Counted from the stretch's first letter, positions 44,584 through 56,495 are shown. The stretch is 64,000 nt of DNA from Bombyx mori (GCF_030269925.1 NC_085128.1:10046501-10110500), one strand, 5' to 3'. Program-made: numbers and translations. Notes: generated from the sequence alone by a model not told the origin.

Positions 44584-47458
44584 ATGGCGTATATAAGTAG
44601 AATAAAGCCCCTATCCGTAACGATAGGATTTTTTAACGCTTACGGTCTCGCAAATCAACGTGATCAGGTTTCTGACTTTTTGCGTGACCATCAAATTGAT
44701 ATCTTTTTAGTGCAGGAGACCCTACTTAAGCCCGCGCGCCGTGACCCTAAAATCGCGAACTATAACATGGTCAGGAACGACAGGCTCTTTGCTCGTGGTG
44801 GTGGTACCGTCATTTACTATAGAAGAGCCCTGCATTGCGTCCCGCTCGATCCTCCCGCGCTCGCTAATATCGAAGCATCAGTGTGCCGAATCTCACTGAC
44901 GGGACACGCGCCGATCGTTATCGCGTCCGTTTATCTTCCACCGGATAAGATCGTTCTAAGCAGTGATATCGAGGCGCTGCTCGGCATGGGGAGCTCTGTC
45001 ATTCTGGCGGGCGACCTAAATTGTAAACACATCAGGTGGAACTCACACACCACAACCCCGAATGGCAGGCGGCTTGACGCGTTAGTCGATGATCTCGCCT
45101 TCGATATCGTCGCTCCGCTAACACCGACTCACTACCCGCTAAATATCGCGCATCGCCCGGATATACTCGACATAGCGTTATTAAAAAACGTAACTCTGAG
45201 CTTACACTCGATCGAAGTAGTTTCAGAGTTAGATTCAGACCACCGGCCCGTCGTTATGAAGCTTGGTCGCGCTCCCGACTCCGTTCCCGTCACGAGGACT
45301 GTCGTGGATTGGCACACGTTGGGCATCAGCCTGGCTGAATCTGATCCACCATCGCTCCCGTTTAACCCGGACTCTACCCCGTCTCCTCAGGATACCGCTG
45401 AAGCCATAGACATCTTAACGTCACACATCACCTCAACATTAGATAGATCATCGAAACAAGTTGTAGCGGAGGACTTCCTTCACCGCTTCAAATTGTCCGA
45501 TGATATTAGGGAACTCCTTAGAGCTAAGAACGCCTCGATACGCGCCTACGACAGGTATCCTACCGCGGAAAATCGTAGTCGAATGCGTGCCCTACAACGC
45601 GACGTAAAGTCTCGCATCGCCGAAGTCCGAGACGCCAGATGGTCTGATTTCTTAGAAGGACTCGCGCCCTCCCAAAGGTCTTACTACCGCTTAGCTCGTA
45701 CTCTCAAATCGGATACGGTAGTAACTATGCCCCCCCTCGTAGGCCCCTCAGGCCGACTCGCAGCGTTTGATGATGACGAAAAAGCAGAGTTGCTGGCCGA
45801 TACATTGCAAACCCAGTGCACGCCCAGCACTCAATCTGTGGACTGTTCATGTAGAATTAGTAGACAGTGAGGTAGAACGCAGAGTCTCCTTGCCACCCTC
45901 GGATGCGTTACCACCCGTCACCCCGATGGAAGTTAAAGACTTGATCAAAGACCTACGTCCTCGCAAGGCTCCCGGTTCCGACGGTATATCCAACCGCGTT
46001 ATTAAACTTCTACCCGTCCAACTCATCGTGATGTTGGCATCTATTTTCAATGCCGCTATGGCGAACCGTATCTTTCCCGCGGTGTGGAAAGAAGCGGACG
46101 TTATCGGCATACATAAACCCGGTAAACCAAAAAATCATCCGACGAGCTACCGCCCGATTAGCCTCCTCATGTCTCTAGGCAAACTGTATGAGCGTCTGCT
46201 CTACAAACGCCTCAGAGACTTCGTCTCATCCAAGGGCATTCTCATCGATGAACAATTCGGATTCCGTACAAATCACTCATGCGTTCAACAGGTGCACCGC
46301 CTCACGGAGCACATTCTTGTGGGGCTTAATCGACCAAAACCGTTATACACGGGAGCTCTCTTCTTCGACGTTGCAAAAGCGTTCGACAAAGTCTGGCACA
46401 ACGGTTTGATTTTCAAACTATTCAACATGGGTGTGCCGGATAGTCTCGTGCTCATCATACGGGACTTCTTGTCGAACCGCTCTTTTCGATATCGAGTCGA
46501 GGGAACCCGCTCCTCCCCACGACCTCTCACAGCTGGAGTCCCGCAAGGCTCTGTCCTTTCACCCCTCCTATTTAGCTTATTCGTTAACGATATTCCCCGG
46601 TCGCCGCCGACCCATTTAGCTTTATTCGCCGACGACACGACTGTTTACTATTCCAGTAGAAACAAGTCCCTAATCGCGAAGAAGCTTCAGAGTGCAGCCC
46701 TAGCCCTAGGACAGTGGTTCCGAAAATGGCGCATAGACATCAACCCAGCGAAAAGTACTGCGGTGCTATTTCAGAGGGGAAGCTCCACACGGATTTCCTC
46801 CCGTATTAGGAGGAGGAATCTCACACCCCCGATTACTCTCTTTAGTCAATCCATACCCTGGGCCAGGAAGGTCAAGTACCTGGGCGTTACCCTGGATGCA
46901 TCGATGACATTCCGCCCGCATATAAAATCAGTCCGTGACCGTGCCGCGTTTATTCTCGGTAGACTCTATCCCATGATCTGTAAGCGGAGTAAAATGTCCC
47001 TTCGGAACAAGGTGACACTTTACAAAACTTGCATAAGGCCCGTCATGACTTACGCGAGTGTGGTGTTCGCTCACGCGGCCCGCACACACATAGACACCCT
47101 TCAATCTTTACAATCCCGCTTTTGCAGGTTAGCCGTCGGAGCTCCGTGGTTCGTGAGGAACGTTGACCTACACGACGACCTGGGCCTCGAATCTATACAG
47201 AAATACATGAAGTCAGCGTCGGAACGGTACTTCGATAAGGCTATGCGTCATGATAATCGCCTTATCGTAGCCGCCGCTGACTACTCCCCGAATCCTGATC
47301 ATGCAGGAGCCAGTCACCGTCGACGCCCTAGACACGTCCTTACGGATCCATCAGATCCAATAACCTTTGCACTAGACGCCTTCAGCTCTAGGAGCAGGCT
47401 TAGGGACCTCGGTAACCGTACTCGTCGAACTCGACAAAGAGTTCGCCGTGCAACCTAA
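44584..47458 (+). pseudogene. Jockey ORF2: endonuclease and reverse transcriptase, one frameshift
   Basis: Starts at ATG 44584, just after ORF1. The N-terminal part (to about 45845) is an AP-type endonuclease with GFFNAYGL, LVQETLL (catalytic Glu), VILAGDLNCKHIRWNS and the final SDHRPVVMKL. The frame then changes near 45845, after STQSVD, and the protein continues in the next frame from about VHVELVDSEV to the stop at 47458. The second part is the reverse transcriptase: SDGISNRVIK, SYRPISLLMSLGKLYE, FFDVAKAFDKVWH (first catalytic Asp), GVPQGSVLSPLLFSLFVND, and FADD at 46625-46636 (catalytic Asp pair), then KYLGVTLD and the thumb, ending near RRRPRHVLTDPSD. All other positions look open, so a single small indel inactivates an otherwise young copy. 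Confidence 0.9.
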
Positions 47459-47674
47459 CCCATGAATCAGCTCGCTGAGTTTCTCGCCGGATCTTCTCAG
47501 CGGGTCGCGATTCCGATCCGGTAGTAGATTCATTCGCGAAGCAGCTACTCTTGCTGTTAGCAAATCCCACCCCTCCTGGCTGAGCCTTTGCTCGCCCACC
47601 TGTCCTGGTGAAACTGGAAAGGCCTCCGGGCCACCAGTAATCCTTCAATCATAAAAAAAAAAAAAAAAAAAAAA
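47459..47674 (+). other. Jockey 3' UTR and poly(A) tail
   Basis: GAGTTTCTCGCCGGATCTTC, GCAGCTACTCTTGCTGTTAG, CTGGCTGAGCCTTTGCTCGC, CTGTCCTGGTGAAACTGG, GGCCACCAGTAATCCTTCAA, then about 22 A's. The last 60 bases recur at 57704-57757, and relics at 1625, 1925 and 52797. Confidence 0.85.
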
Positions 47675-47686
47675 ACGCTACGTCTT
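47675..47686. repeat. Target-site duplication of the Jockey element, right copy
   Basis: Perfect second copy of ACGCTACGTCTT; the first A may belong to the poly(A). Confidence 0.88.
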
Positions 47687-47750
47687 GCAGTACGCGGTCG
47701 CCACTCAAGAACCTTCTGGCCCCAACGGCCATCCGTTGGGGCCGTTCAAT
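47687..47750 (-). pseudogene. RTE-type element, upstream part (split by the Jockey insertion)
   Basis: On the minus strand this encodes RRVLEWRPRTA, continuing into RRSVGRPPTRWADD at 44197 once the insertion is ignored. It matches RCVLDWRPRTGKRSVGRR of the copy at 48720. The RTE fragment is 5' truncated at about 47750. Confidence 0.72.
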
Positions 47751-48049
47751 TCATAATATACCTTAAATAATAATATCTTATATATTCTATAAGATTTCAA
47801 TGACAGATAAGTTGTACCTTATATGAGATTTATTATTTATTTGACTAAAATTATATTATCTTCATCATTCAGTAGTAGTTATTGTCAAATTGTATTCTCT
47901 TATAAATTTCCATCTTCGTAGATCGACGAGTCTATCATTCCCAAGTGTATACGTCCATTAGGAGGCCGCGTGTAAATTATTTGGCTAGCCAAATTAAACA
48001 TAGAAGCGTGTTTGTGCCAAACTTCCCTAGTGGGATATTGTTTATTAAT

Positions 48050-48165
48050 TTTTTATTGCTAGGGTTGGTGGACGAATCCACGGAACACCTGGAGTTAAAT
48101 GGTCGATGGTATGGAGGCCATAGACATCAACTACGTAACCTACTAACCTAGACTAGCACCACCCC
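48050..48165 (-). mobile_element. Degenerate Bm1 SINE
   Basis: TTATTGCTAGGGTTGGTGGA, CACCTGGAGTTAAATGGTCG, AGGCCATAGACATCAACTAC: the 3' half of Bm1 in reverse, strongly diverged. Confidence 0.5.
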
Positions 48166-48235
48166 ATCTCTCCACTTCAAGTCAGGTTTTGAGTATCGTA
48201 TAAAAATGTTGCCACAAGCCAAACTTCTTGTTTTT

Positions 48236-48440
48236 CCTGTCCTTATCCCTCATTATGTGAGGTAGGCGCAGCATATCCCCTACTTCCATACAGGCAGGCA
48301 TTCCATCCTCATCTCAAACGTTTCTCTCACATATCCTCTTTCATACAGTCCATCCAAGACCAGTTAGGACGCCCCCTCCTCACATTACCGCTCAATTTCA
48401 CACACAGCTCCATTTCTTTTGGGCAGCGCGGCTCTTTGTA
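48236..48440 (-). mobile_element. Degenerate RTE-like ORF2 end
   Basis: CCTTATCCCTCATTATGTGA, GGTAGGCGCAGCATATCCCC, then CATACAGTCCATCCAAGACC mirror, on the minus strand, the end of the element at 41845-42100 (ADPT-stop and CVxxxW region). No usable frame remains. Confidence 0.5.
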
Positions 48441-48719
48441 TAACATGCTCATAGTATGATTACTTTCCGTACTTTATTTTCATTGTCAATGACGTTATTT
48501 CCTCTTATATATACACTGGTCGGCAATTCCTACAATATATAGAACGTTCAGTTTTGGCGTCTACTATGGCTTAAAAATACGCCCTACCAATAGGAGAATT
48601 AAAAACTTCAACAAATTATTACGTGGCTAGCTTAATTTATTTTATGCTCTATTTATCGTAGCTCTATTTACTGTATGTATATATTTTCTATAATAATATA
48701 TTGATAATAGTACACCGCA

Positions 48720-49106
48720 ACATACCTGCTGGACATTGACCGTAAATTTGGTCCGTAAGTTCAAAGTGGCTCAGCGTGCTATGGAAAGGTGTATGCTCGG
48801 AGTTTCTTTGATGGATCGAGTCAGAAATGATGAAATTCGTCAAAGAACCAAAGTAACCGACATAGCCCTAAAGATTAGCAAGCTGAAGTGGCAATGGGCC
48901 GGACATACGTGTCGCAGAATCGATGGCCGATGGAGCAGATGTGTTCTGGACTGGAGACCGCGTACCGGTAAGCGCAGCGTTGGGCGGCGATATGCTGGAA
49001 AAGATTGGATGCGGAAGGCGGAGGATCGTTCATTGTGGCGGACTATGGGGGAGGCCTACATCCAACAGTGGAGAGATACAGGCTGATGATGATGATGATG
49101 ATGTAC
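48720..49106 (+). pseudogene. 5'-truncated RTE-type element: ORF2 C-terminus and TGATGA tail
   Basis: An uninterrupted frame to the TGA at 49084-49086 reads TCWTLTVNLVRKFKVAQRAM, then ERCMLGVSLMDRVRNDEIRQ, RTKVTDIALKISKLKWQWAG, then HTCRRIDGRWS, VLDWRPRTGKRSVGRR and EDRSLWRTMGEAYIQQWRDT. AxRAMERxMLGxxLxDRxRNxxIR and KWQWAGHxxR are typical of the RTE clade after the reverse transcriptase. The 3' end is a (TGA)n run at 49083-49103, the short simple-repeat tail of RTE elements, instead of poly(A). Confidence 0.85.
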
Positions 49107-49209
49107 ATACCTGCTATATCTTTATCTTTTCCAGAAGCTTTTTCTGTAAATGAAATGTTTGTCTGGAAGTGATTGCTTATTGTACAAATGTATCAGCTTG
49201 TTGACAGTT

Positions 49210-49277
49210 TTTTAATGTTAATTAAATTCTCTCTCTCTCTTTCTTTCTATCTCTCTCTCTCTCTTTCTCTCTCTCTA
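49210..49277. repeat. (TC)n microsatellite, interrupted
   Basis: TCTCTC runs with single TTTC and TATC interruptions over about 68 bp. Confidence 0.8.
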
Positions 49278-49429
49278 ATAAAATATACCTTAATAAAAAT
49301 AAATAAAAACTATCCCTTAAACTTTAGTACAACAAGCTCTTTCATACACATTATATTTTTTGCAGCTAATTTGTGATGTATTTTGAAATATTAGTAAAAC
49401 CATTTTAACAATTAACAAATAAAATAAAT

Positions 49430-49622
49430 AGTCACGCAAATTAGGATTCCTTTTGTTATGAGAACAAGATACTGATATACAAAATTACGTACGTTTACAT
49501 ATTTACTTAATAAAGACACGGGTGAAGAGCTAACAAACCTGCTCATCATACAAATGTTTGCCCGATCTGGGAATCGAACGCACGACCCTCGGCGCAACAG
49601 GAGTCAACTACCAGTTATACGA
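49430..49622 (-). mobile_element. tRNA-derived SINE, family different from Bm1
   Basis: On the minus strand from about 49620: GTATAACTGGTAGTTGACTC (A box), GTCGTGCGTTCGATTCCCAG (B box), GGGCAAACATTTGTATGATG, GAGCAGGTTTGTTAGCTC, then GTGTCTTTATTAAGTAAATA. A functional-looking Pol III box pair about 40 bases apart followed by a non-tRNA body is the standard structure of insect tRNA SINEs. Confidence 0.7.
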
Positions 49623-49952
49623 ATGAATTAATTAATCGATCTCAAACACAAACTCTCTCTTGGCACATTTATTTCGTCGTTAAATAAATGAGACACCTAA
49701 TTTACAATTTTAAATTCTTTAAGATTCTTTATCTCTTGCCTTAGTTAGATAAGACTATTTGCATAGTGAGTTGCGTAAATAATTTGAATTGAGGCTTGAT
49801 TTTGAAGTTTTATAGGATTTAGGCAACTGTATGTATGCATGCATGCTCTGTAGGGGTGGAGGGTGTCGGAGTCCAAGGACATCATGACGTGAGTGTGCCG
49901 TCATCCTCATGAGACGAAATCAAAGATGTAATTCCTAATTATTATTTTTTAT

Positions 49953-50168
49953 AGCGTAGATGAGTGGACGAGCTCACAGCCCACCTGGTGTTAAGTAGTT
50001 ACCGGAGCCCATAGACATCTACAATGCCGCCACTCACGTTGAATTATGAGTTCTAAGGTCTCAGTATAGTTACAACGGCTGCCCCACCTTTCAAAGCAAA
50101 ACGCATTACTGGTTCACGGCAGAAATAGGCAGAGTGGTGATACCTACCGTACATTACAATATGCTTAC
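49953..50168 (-). mobile_element. Bm1 SINE
   Basis: Minus-strand copy, A-rich end at about 49950 and Bm1 order retained to GTGATACCTACCG (50138-50150), with a small internal deletion around 50020. Confidence 0.82.
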
Positions 50169-50276
50169 TACTAGTAAATGCCGAAATAAATTTATTTAAA
50201 CGGGAACCGGTGAATGTCGCGTGAACTGACGATTCTATTTCCACGGCCCGACTTATAAACATTTACTACTTTGGTT

Positions 50277-50325
50277 TGAGAATGTCGTCAGCGAATGTCG
50301 TCAGCGAATGTCGTCAGCGTATCTC
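50277..50325. repeat. Short tandem repeat, 15-bp period, three copies
   Basis: AATGTCGTCAGCG occurs three times at 15-base spacing, the third ending GCGTATCTC. Confidence 0.8.
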
Positions 50326-51536
50326 TCTTCTTGAGGTAATAAAATTTTATGAAAGTTATAAACGTTATTTTTCGTTTACGTTGTCACGTAAGTTACCATT
50401 GTCGTATATTTTACAATTGTCTATTAAATTTCATTGATTTGATTTATATCGAACTCTAAGGCTGTCTTAAGAAGACGAAAAGATGACATTATCTATATAT
50501 TAATACGTGAAGCAAAAACTTTGTATCCCTTTTAACGAAAATTGCGCGGACGTAGGAGTATGAAATTGTCCACACTTATAGTGAATATAGAGAAGCAGTG
50601 CACAATGGTAATATTTTTTTTAAATAATGCGTAAAAGATACATTAAATCAATAAAGAAAACATTACACACACCACCATGTATTTGACACACACACGCATG
50701 CATACTATTTATTTATTGTCAAACTTTTGTTCTTGACGTCTGTGGTCAAATTGAGAATAGATTAAATATTGTTTGTCTTTATTAATATTTTTCTATCGTA
50801 TAGTCTTGGCGAAATTTGTGATTATAGAAGTATTTATATAGTAGTATAGAAGTATATAGAAGTAAGTCTATGAAAATAGAATCATAATAGTGTACAAACT
50901 ATAATAGTTGAATTTCGACTACTGCGGGACCACTAACTAGTACTAATAAAATCACATTTAAAAATGGGTTAACGCAACACTAATAATGTATTAAACTCAC
51001 AATGTAGATAGTTTGTCATATTTAAAAAACACTCGACGCGCCGAACTTCATTGTCGTACAAACACGGAGAGTGCTTGGTCTTTGTGTTTACAATTTAAAA
51101 ATGAGACTAAAATGCTTATATATTTCAAAGAAAACTTAGAGCAGCCAAACATTAACAATACATGTAAAAGTATGTGATAACAACGGGTCAGTAATCAGTT
51201 TTCATATATAGAAAGAATACAAATGATATTGGATCTAGTGGGACACTAAATCTATATCTATAATCTATGATCAAATAAATCTAATTTTGGAAAACAAAGG
51301 TAGATAATTAAAATCTAAAGTGAACTGAAGGTTACATCGCTTCAAGAAAGGTACTCAAAAAAAGAAAACATACTTTAAAACATAATAAGTACAACCAATA
51401 CGATTTTGTAGCACATCGATCGTAAGCTTAACTGATTTATCATAAGTATAATAATAATAATTAAATATGAATTAAGTTATTAACAAAATGATTAATTTGA
51501 TTGTACAGAATGTGGAGTTTTACCTGTTTGAGAGAT
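50326..51536. other. AT-rich sequence, nothing recognised
   Basis: No gene or repeat identified. Confidence 0.4.
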
Positions 51537-51600
51537 TCGAACACCGACGGATACGAAAGTACCGGGCGTCTTATTCTTTAGGCTACAACGACTTCTAAAT
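51537..51600 (-). repeat. tRNA-derived SINE head
   Basis: On the minus strand: GAAGTCGTTGTAGCCTAAAG, AATAAGACGCCCGGTACTTT, CGTATCCGTCGGTGTTCGAA, TCTC. A-box and B-box regions as in the head at 2450-2515; the body is lost. Confidence 0.6.
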
Positions 51601-52796
51601 CATATTTTTTATTACTATAATTTGTAATATAAATTAATTTTATCAATATTAAAATTAATCTTCAGTGTAGAAGACAGTAAGAATACTATCTTTGTCATGT
51701 CCCGGCGTGAACTTGACAAAATAACAGATACCATTTTGTTGCATTTCCATCAGTCAAGTCGTAGAAATAATTAAAACATATTTTAAGAATTGCTAGTTAG
51801 CACTCTATTAACGTCGATGAATAATACCTTTAATACCGTTTATAAATGCGAAAATTGCATCATATTCAAAAGATCGGAAATACAGAATGCGGAATAAACT
51901 GTATAAGTTTTAATTATTATTTGTTTATTTATTTTAGCCCTGCACAGTTTATGTTAAGTTCCATCTACGGGAACGGGCTGTATAATCGAAAAAAAAAAAA
52001 TTCTTGTTATGATAATGAAAATAAAGGCAAACCCAATCCGAAAATTAATCCGGTAATGGAATTAATGGCCGACGTTAAGAGATTTTACCGGCGAATTTCA
52101 GTCAAAGTATTAAAAGCCTACTCTATTACTTTTTAAATTTCCAGAAACATTTTCTTTCCTTAAAGGAAATGTTTTATTCCTAATGTTGACTCGTCATATT
52201 TGCCAAAAGACTCGCTAATATAAGTCGTCAAAAGTTTGTGAAAGAAGAATTTATGATACTTGGCAGACTTTGCTTTCCGGGAAATTAAACAGCTGCTTAA
52301 AAAGCGTTTATTTCACTCTCGACCGTTGCAGCAGAAAGATCATCAAATGACGATAAGGCTAATTTTTAAGCATGAACTTTTTTAATAGAAGTAGCTTCTT
52401 TACAAAAGGGCTCTAAGCCGGTGACATGATATACTACGGCAGATTATACAGCAATCTGAGGAGAAGGATCGTTCAATTTGTTTCATATAGCATCTAAATC
52501 AAGATATTGAATGCTACGTTGCCTTTTCCAGTAGTCAGTTGCTTTAGAAACTTCAGATTGATGTTTTGACAATAGATATGTCAAGTTCATAAGAAATCAG
52601 TAATAAAACAAGTCATAACTCATGCATCACTAGGTTTTTATTTCCATAAATTTTAGGCCTAGCTCGCCGCCATTATAGAGACACGATAAGCGGTTACGGA
52701 ACCCGTAGACTTTGATGCATTTATGCCCAAGTCACACTTGCCCAGTATAATTATGATAATGGTACACTTTATGTAACAATAATACTAATTATCTTG
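51601..52796. other. Intergenic sequence, nothing recognised
   Basis: Scattered short frames without motifs. A faint Bm1-like trace may exist near 52660-52745 but is too weak to call. Confidence 0.4.
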
Positions 52797-53262
52797 AGGC
52801 CTTTCCAGTTTCACCAGGACAGGTGGGCGAGCAAAGGCTCAGCCAGAAAGGGTAGGATTTGCTAACAGCTGCGAGCTGATACATAGGTTAGGTTGCACGT
52901 CGACCTCTTAACGTGTTCGACGAGTACGGTTACCGGGGTTCCTAAGCTTGCTCCTAGTGTTAGAGCTGAAGGCGTCTAATGCAAAGGTTATTGGATCTGA
53001 TGGATCCGTAAGGACGTGTCTAGAGAGACGACGGTGACTTGCTCCTGCGTGATCAGGTTTCGGGGAGTAGTCAGCGGCGGCAAAGATAAGGGAATTATGA
53101 TGACGCATAGCCTTATCGAAGTACCGTTCCGACGCTGACTTCATGTATTTCCGGATTGATTCGAGGCCCAGATCGTCGTCAGCATTCCTCACGAACCACG
53201 GAGCTCCGACGGCTAACCTGCAAAAGCGGGACTGTAGGGATTGGAGGGTGTCTATGTGTGTT
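52797..53262 (-). pseudogene. Jockey fragment A: ORF2 C-terminus and 3' UTR
   Basis: On the minus strand: THIDTLQSLQSRFCRLAVGA, PWFVRNADDDLGLES, KYMKSASERYFDKAMRHHNS, then HVLTDPSDPITFALDAFSS and RNPGNRTRRTR, almost identical to the intact copy at 47085-47440, followed by a shortened 3' UTR ending at GGCCTTTCC without the last 30 bases and without poly(A). Its upstream edge is 53262. Confidence 0.85.
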
Positions 53263-54683
53263 TTCGAAATTCGGATACCGTTGTACATTTTAGACAATAA
53301 ATACTAACACTTTACATACCAAATTAATAACGGCATTTTTTAAATACTTAAATTTCACTTTATAACTTTATATGAGAAATCATAAAATATTTAAACAATA
53401 ACTTAGCGGTCGTAAATCACTGCTTAATGTCAAGACGAGTGGCCCTGTTGAGATATTAAATTAATTATGTCGAGCAGGAAATGTTTGTACCAGAATTGCC
53501 GAGGAAATTGTATCAAAGCCATTACTTGGAAAATAAACTTGAGCCATAGATTTAAGATAATCGGGAATTCAGTCAATTAAAAAAGTTTATTTTGTATTAT
53601 AACATCGTTACTATTTAGATAATAATTGTCTAATATTACTGCAATGGTAAGACGACTTCCAAAGTTTCATTTTAATGATATATATACACGTTTTACAGGT
53701 AATAATAAAATTTAAGTGAAGGAGTTAAAATAAAGTGTGTGTTAATCTTTTGGTTCAACGGTTTTCATGATTTCGAAAAACATCTTATATTATATTTATA
53801 AGTGAGCGATTTAACGTCGCAAATTATTAAAATTATTGTGTGTAAATCATTTATTTTAATTATGTCTTGATTTGGTAACGCCATTTGTAATTTGTAATTA
53901 AAAATGATAACGTCATTTGTAATCACACTTCTAAAAATTTCGGTTTAAAATTCGTCAAACAATATCGTATTTTTATTTAAAAGTGTAAATAACACAGCAA
54001 CCTTCGCGAGTCGCTAACAAAGTTGACAAACAGAATTCAAGCGAACGGCAAAACAACCGTGTTTTATGCCTTAAATTTAAGAAAACAAAATGATACTGAG
54101 TTAAGTCGACGTGGCGCTCTCGGTTTTACAGTGTCAAAGAATACTATTTTGCGGTTCAACGCGGCCCACTTTTCTAATAGCATTTACCTTATTGCACGAA
54201 AATTTTCCTCGCAAAAAAATTTGATGACATTAATCTTCTTCCCACGACGAATACTCTCAAATTAAGCTCGTCCATTGAATGCATGACCGAAATGAGATAT
54301 AAGATTTGTCACAATGGGATCGTTTCAATGATTGCACGTTCCGATTTCATTGTGTGATTTGAACTCAATAGCGATGGTTGTATCAATGGCTGACAGCTAT
54401 CCATTTCAAACAAGCATTCGACGTGACGAATCCCGCAAGATGGGATCCGCCATTAGGATGTATCGGAAGTAATTTTAATTTTTCCACTTTTTGTATACAA
54501 CGTTCAATTGGTTGTTAACGTGTTTTCTATACAGATTTAGTAAATTCACGTTTAAATGTATTAGGATTTTTTTAAATTGAACTTGTGTAGATTAATAGAT
54601 TCTCTTTCCGTCATTTTGAATTATTTATGATCTCAGAGTCTCCGTGACCATAAAAGTGGTAACTGTCACTATCATATTCTCAT
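53263..54683. other. 1.42-kb insert of unknown nature between two Jockey fragments
   Basis: AT-rich, unlike the GC-rich Jockey sequence on both sides. It holds one frame of 80 codons at 54023-54265 (plus) with no motif. It is flanked by an imperfect 75-bp direct duplication of Jockey sequence (53188-53262 and 54684-54758). Confidence 0.6.
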
Positions 54684-55703
54684 GTCCTCACGAACCACGG
54701 AGCTCCAACGGCTAGCCTGCAAAAGCGGGATTGTAGGGATTGGAGGGTGTCTATGTGTGTGCGGGCCACGTGAGCGAACACCACACCCGTGTAACTCATG
54801 ACCGGCTTTACGCAAGTTTTGTTAGTGTCACCTTGTTCCGAAGGGACATTTTATTCCGCTTACAGATCATGGGACAGAGTCTGCTGAGAATAAACGTGGC
54901 ACGGTCACAGACTGTTTTTATAAGGGGGCGGAATGTCCAGGATGACTCCCAGGTACTTGACCTTCCTGGCCCAGGGTATAAATTGGCCGTAGAGGGTGGC
55001 CGAGGGTGTGATATTTCTCCTCCTAATGCGGGAGGAAATAAACGGTTAGTTTCCCCTTTGAAATAACAATGCTGTGCTTTTCGCTGGGTTGATGTCTATG
55101 CGCCATTTTCGGAACCACTGTCCGAGGGTAAACGCTACGCTCTGGGGCTTACTCACGATTAGGGACTTGTTTCTACTCGAGTTGTAAGCGGTTGTGTCGT
55201 CAGCGAATAAGGCTAACTGGGTCGGTGGACCGGGGAATGTCGTTAATAAATAAACTAAATAGGAGCGGAGAGAGAACCCAGTCTTGAGGGACTCGAGAAA
55301 CCCTTCGAGAATGTGCTCCGTGAGGCGGTGCACCTGCTATACGCATGAGTGATTTATACAGAATCCGTATTGTTCATCGATGAGAATGCCCTTGGATGAG
55401 ATGAAGTCTCTGAGGCGTTTGTAGAGCAGACATTCATACAATTTGCCTAGAGACATGAGGAGGCTAATCGGGCGGTAGCTCGTCGGATGATTTTTTGGTT
55501 TGCCGGGTTTGTGTATGCCGATAACGTCCGCTTCTTTCCACACCGCGGGATAGATATAGGTCGCCATGGTGGCATTGAAAATAGATGCCAACATCATGAT
55601 CAGTTGGACGGGTAGAAATTTAATAACACGGTTAAATATACCGTCGGAACCGGAAGTCTTGCGAGGAAGTAGGTCTTTGATCAGGTCTTGAAGTGCCATC
55701 GAA
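54684..55703 (-). pseudogene. Jockey fragment B: reverse transcriptase region
   Basis: On the minus strand from 55699: LQDLIKDLLPRKTSGSDGIF, then SYRPISLLMSLGKLYECLLY, EQYGFCINHSCV, and after a small shift ALFADDTTAYNSSRNKSLI, LGQWFRKWRIDINPAKSTAL, ending in the 75-bp block shared with fragment A (minus-strand sense GAGCTCCGTGGTTCGTGAGG). A part between EQYGF...HSCV and the catalytic FADD is deleted near 55240-55335, including the first catalytic Asp motif. Frameshifts and the 5' truncation at 55703 make this inactive. Confidence 0.85.
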
Positions 55704-56360
55704 GTGTCGATTACCTATTGTGGTTAATAGACTATGGTATTTTTGAGATTTTTGAAAACGCGTCACATCGGAAATGAGCTGAAGCAAATGAAAAAATAAA
55801 TTTGGAGATGATCAAAATTTCAAAATTAGCAGAACTAGTTTGCTCAATGATCGATAATCGACCATTTTTACACACAGCTTCAGATTTAATTGAAATTCGT
55901 TGGTAAACAAAAAAGACAATTGCACTGAACTGTTTTTGAATTTGTCTATTTTTAGTGAATGGGTTTTTATACACTTCTTGGAACCATTTTAAATAAGACA
56001 ATTTTTCGATCAATCTTAAACAAGACTTGAACTAATTGACTGCACACTAACATACTTTGGGATAAAACAACAGTTGCTGATAATAAAAAGCACAAGCATA
56101 CTAACTACTTCTTAATTTCGTCAAATTAAGTGAAAGTGATCTAAGGAATTTCAATTAAGGAGTATGCTTGAATTTCATCCTTTTTAATATATGAAGACGA
56201 GCAAGACATAAGAACCTGAAATTTTTAATTAAAGTTCTATTAAGGATTTAGAGATCGGTAAGAATCATTTACTTCATCATATCGGGGAGTTTTCGCCGTG
56301 TTTATGAGTATATTCGGATAGTCAAATGTCATTAAATTCTGTCTCACACTACTATTTGCA
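55704..56360. other. AT-rich sequence, nothing recognised
   Basis: No gene or repeat identified. Confidence 0.4.
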
Positions 56361-56495
56361 TTTGGGCGCACCGGTAATAGGTTGCCAGATAGAGCGATGG
56401 CTTGCGAAGGGTGGCCGGCAATGGACGAGGAAAGTCGAAAACTGGGAATTAGGAGAGCCCTATATCCACCAGTGGACGATTGCGGACTGATGATA
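56361..56495 (+). mobile_element. Degenerate RTE-type ORF2 end
   Basis: The plus strand reads APVIGCQIERWLAKGGRQWT, then LGEPYIHQWTIAD and a stop, followed by CTGATGATACC. It parallels MGEAYIQQWRDT and the TGATGA tail of the element at 48720-49106. Confidence 0.55.

Larger units (their letters stand above)
44198..47674 (+). mobile_element. Jockey-clade non-LTR retrotransposon, nearly complete
   Basis: A 3.48 kb insertion bounded by a 12-bp target duplication, with the end of ORF1, ORF2 with endonuclease and reverse transcriptase, a 3' UTR of about 190 bp and a poly(A) of about 22 bases. The 5' end is truncated within ORF1. GC content and codon use are clearly above the AT-rich surroundings. 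It transposes by target-primed reverse transcription: the endonuclease nicks DNA, and the reverse transcriptase copies element RNA onto the free 3' end. Confidence 0.92.

Noticed and set aside
46285..46638. 117-codon minus-strand frame and other frames opposite the Jockey ORF2
   Set aside because: Shadow frames of the GC-rich reverse transcriptase coding sequence.
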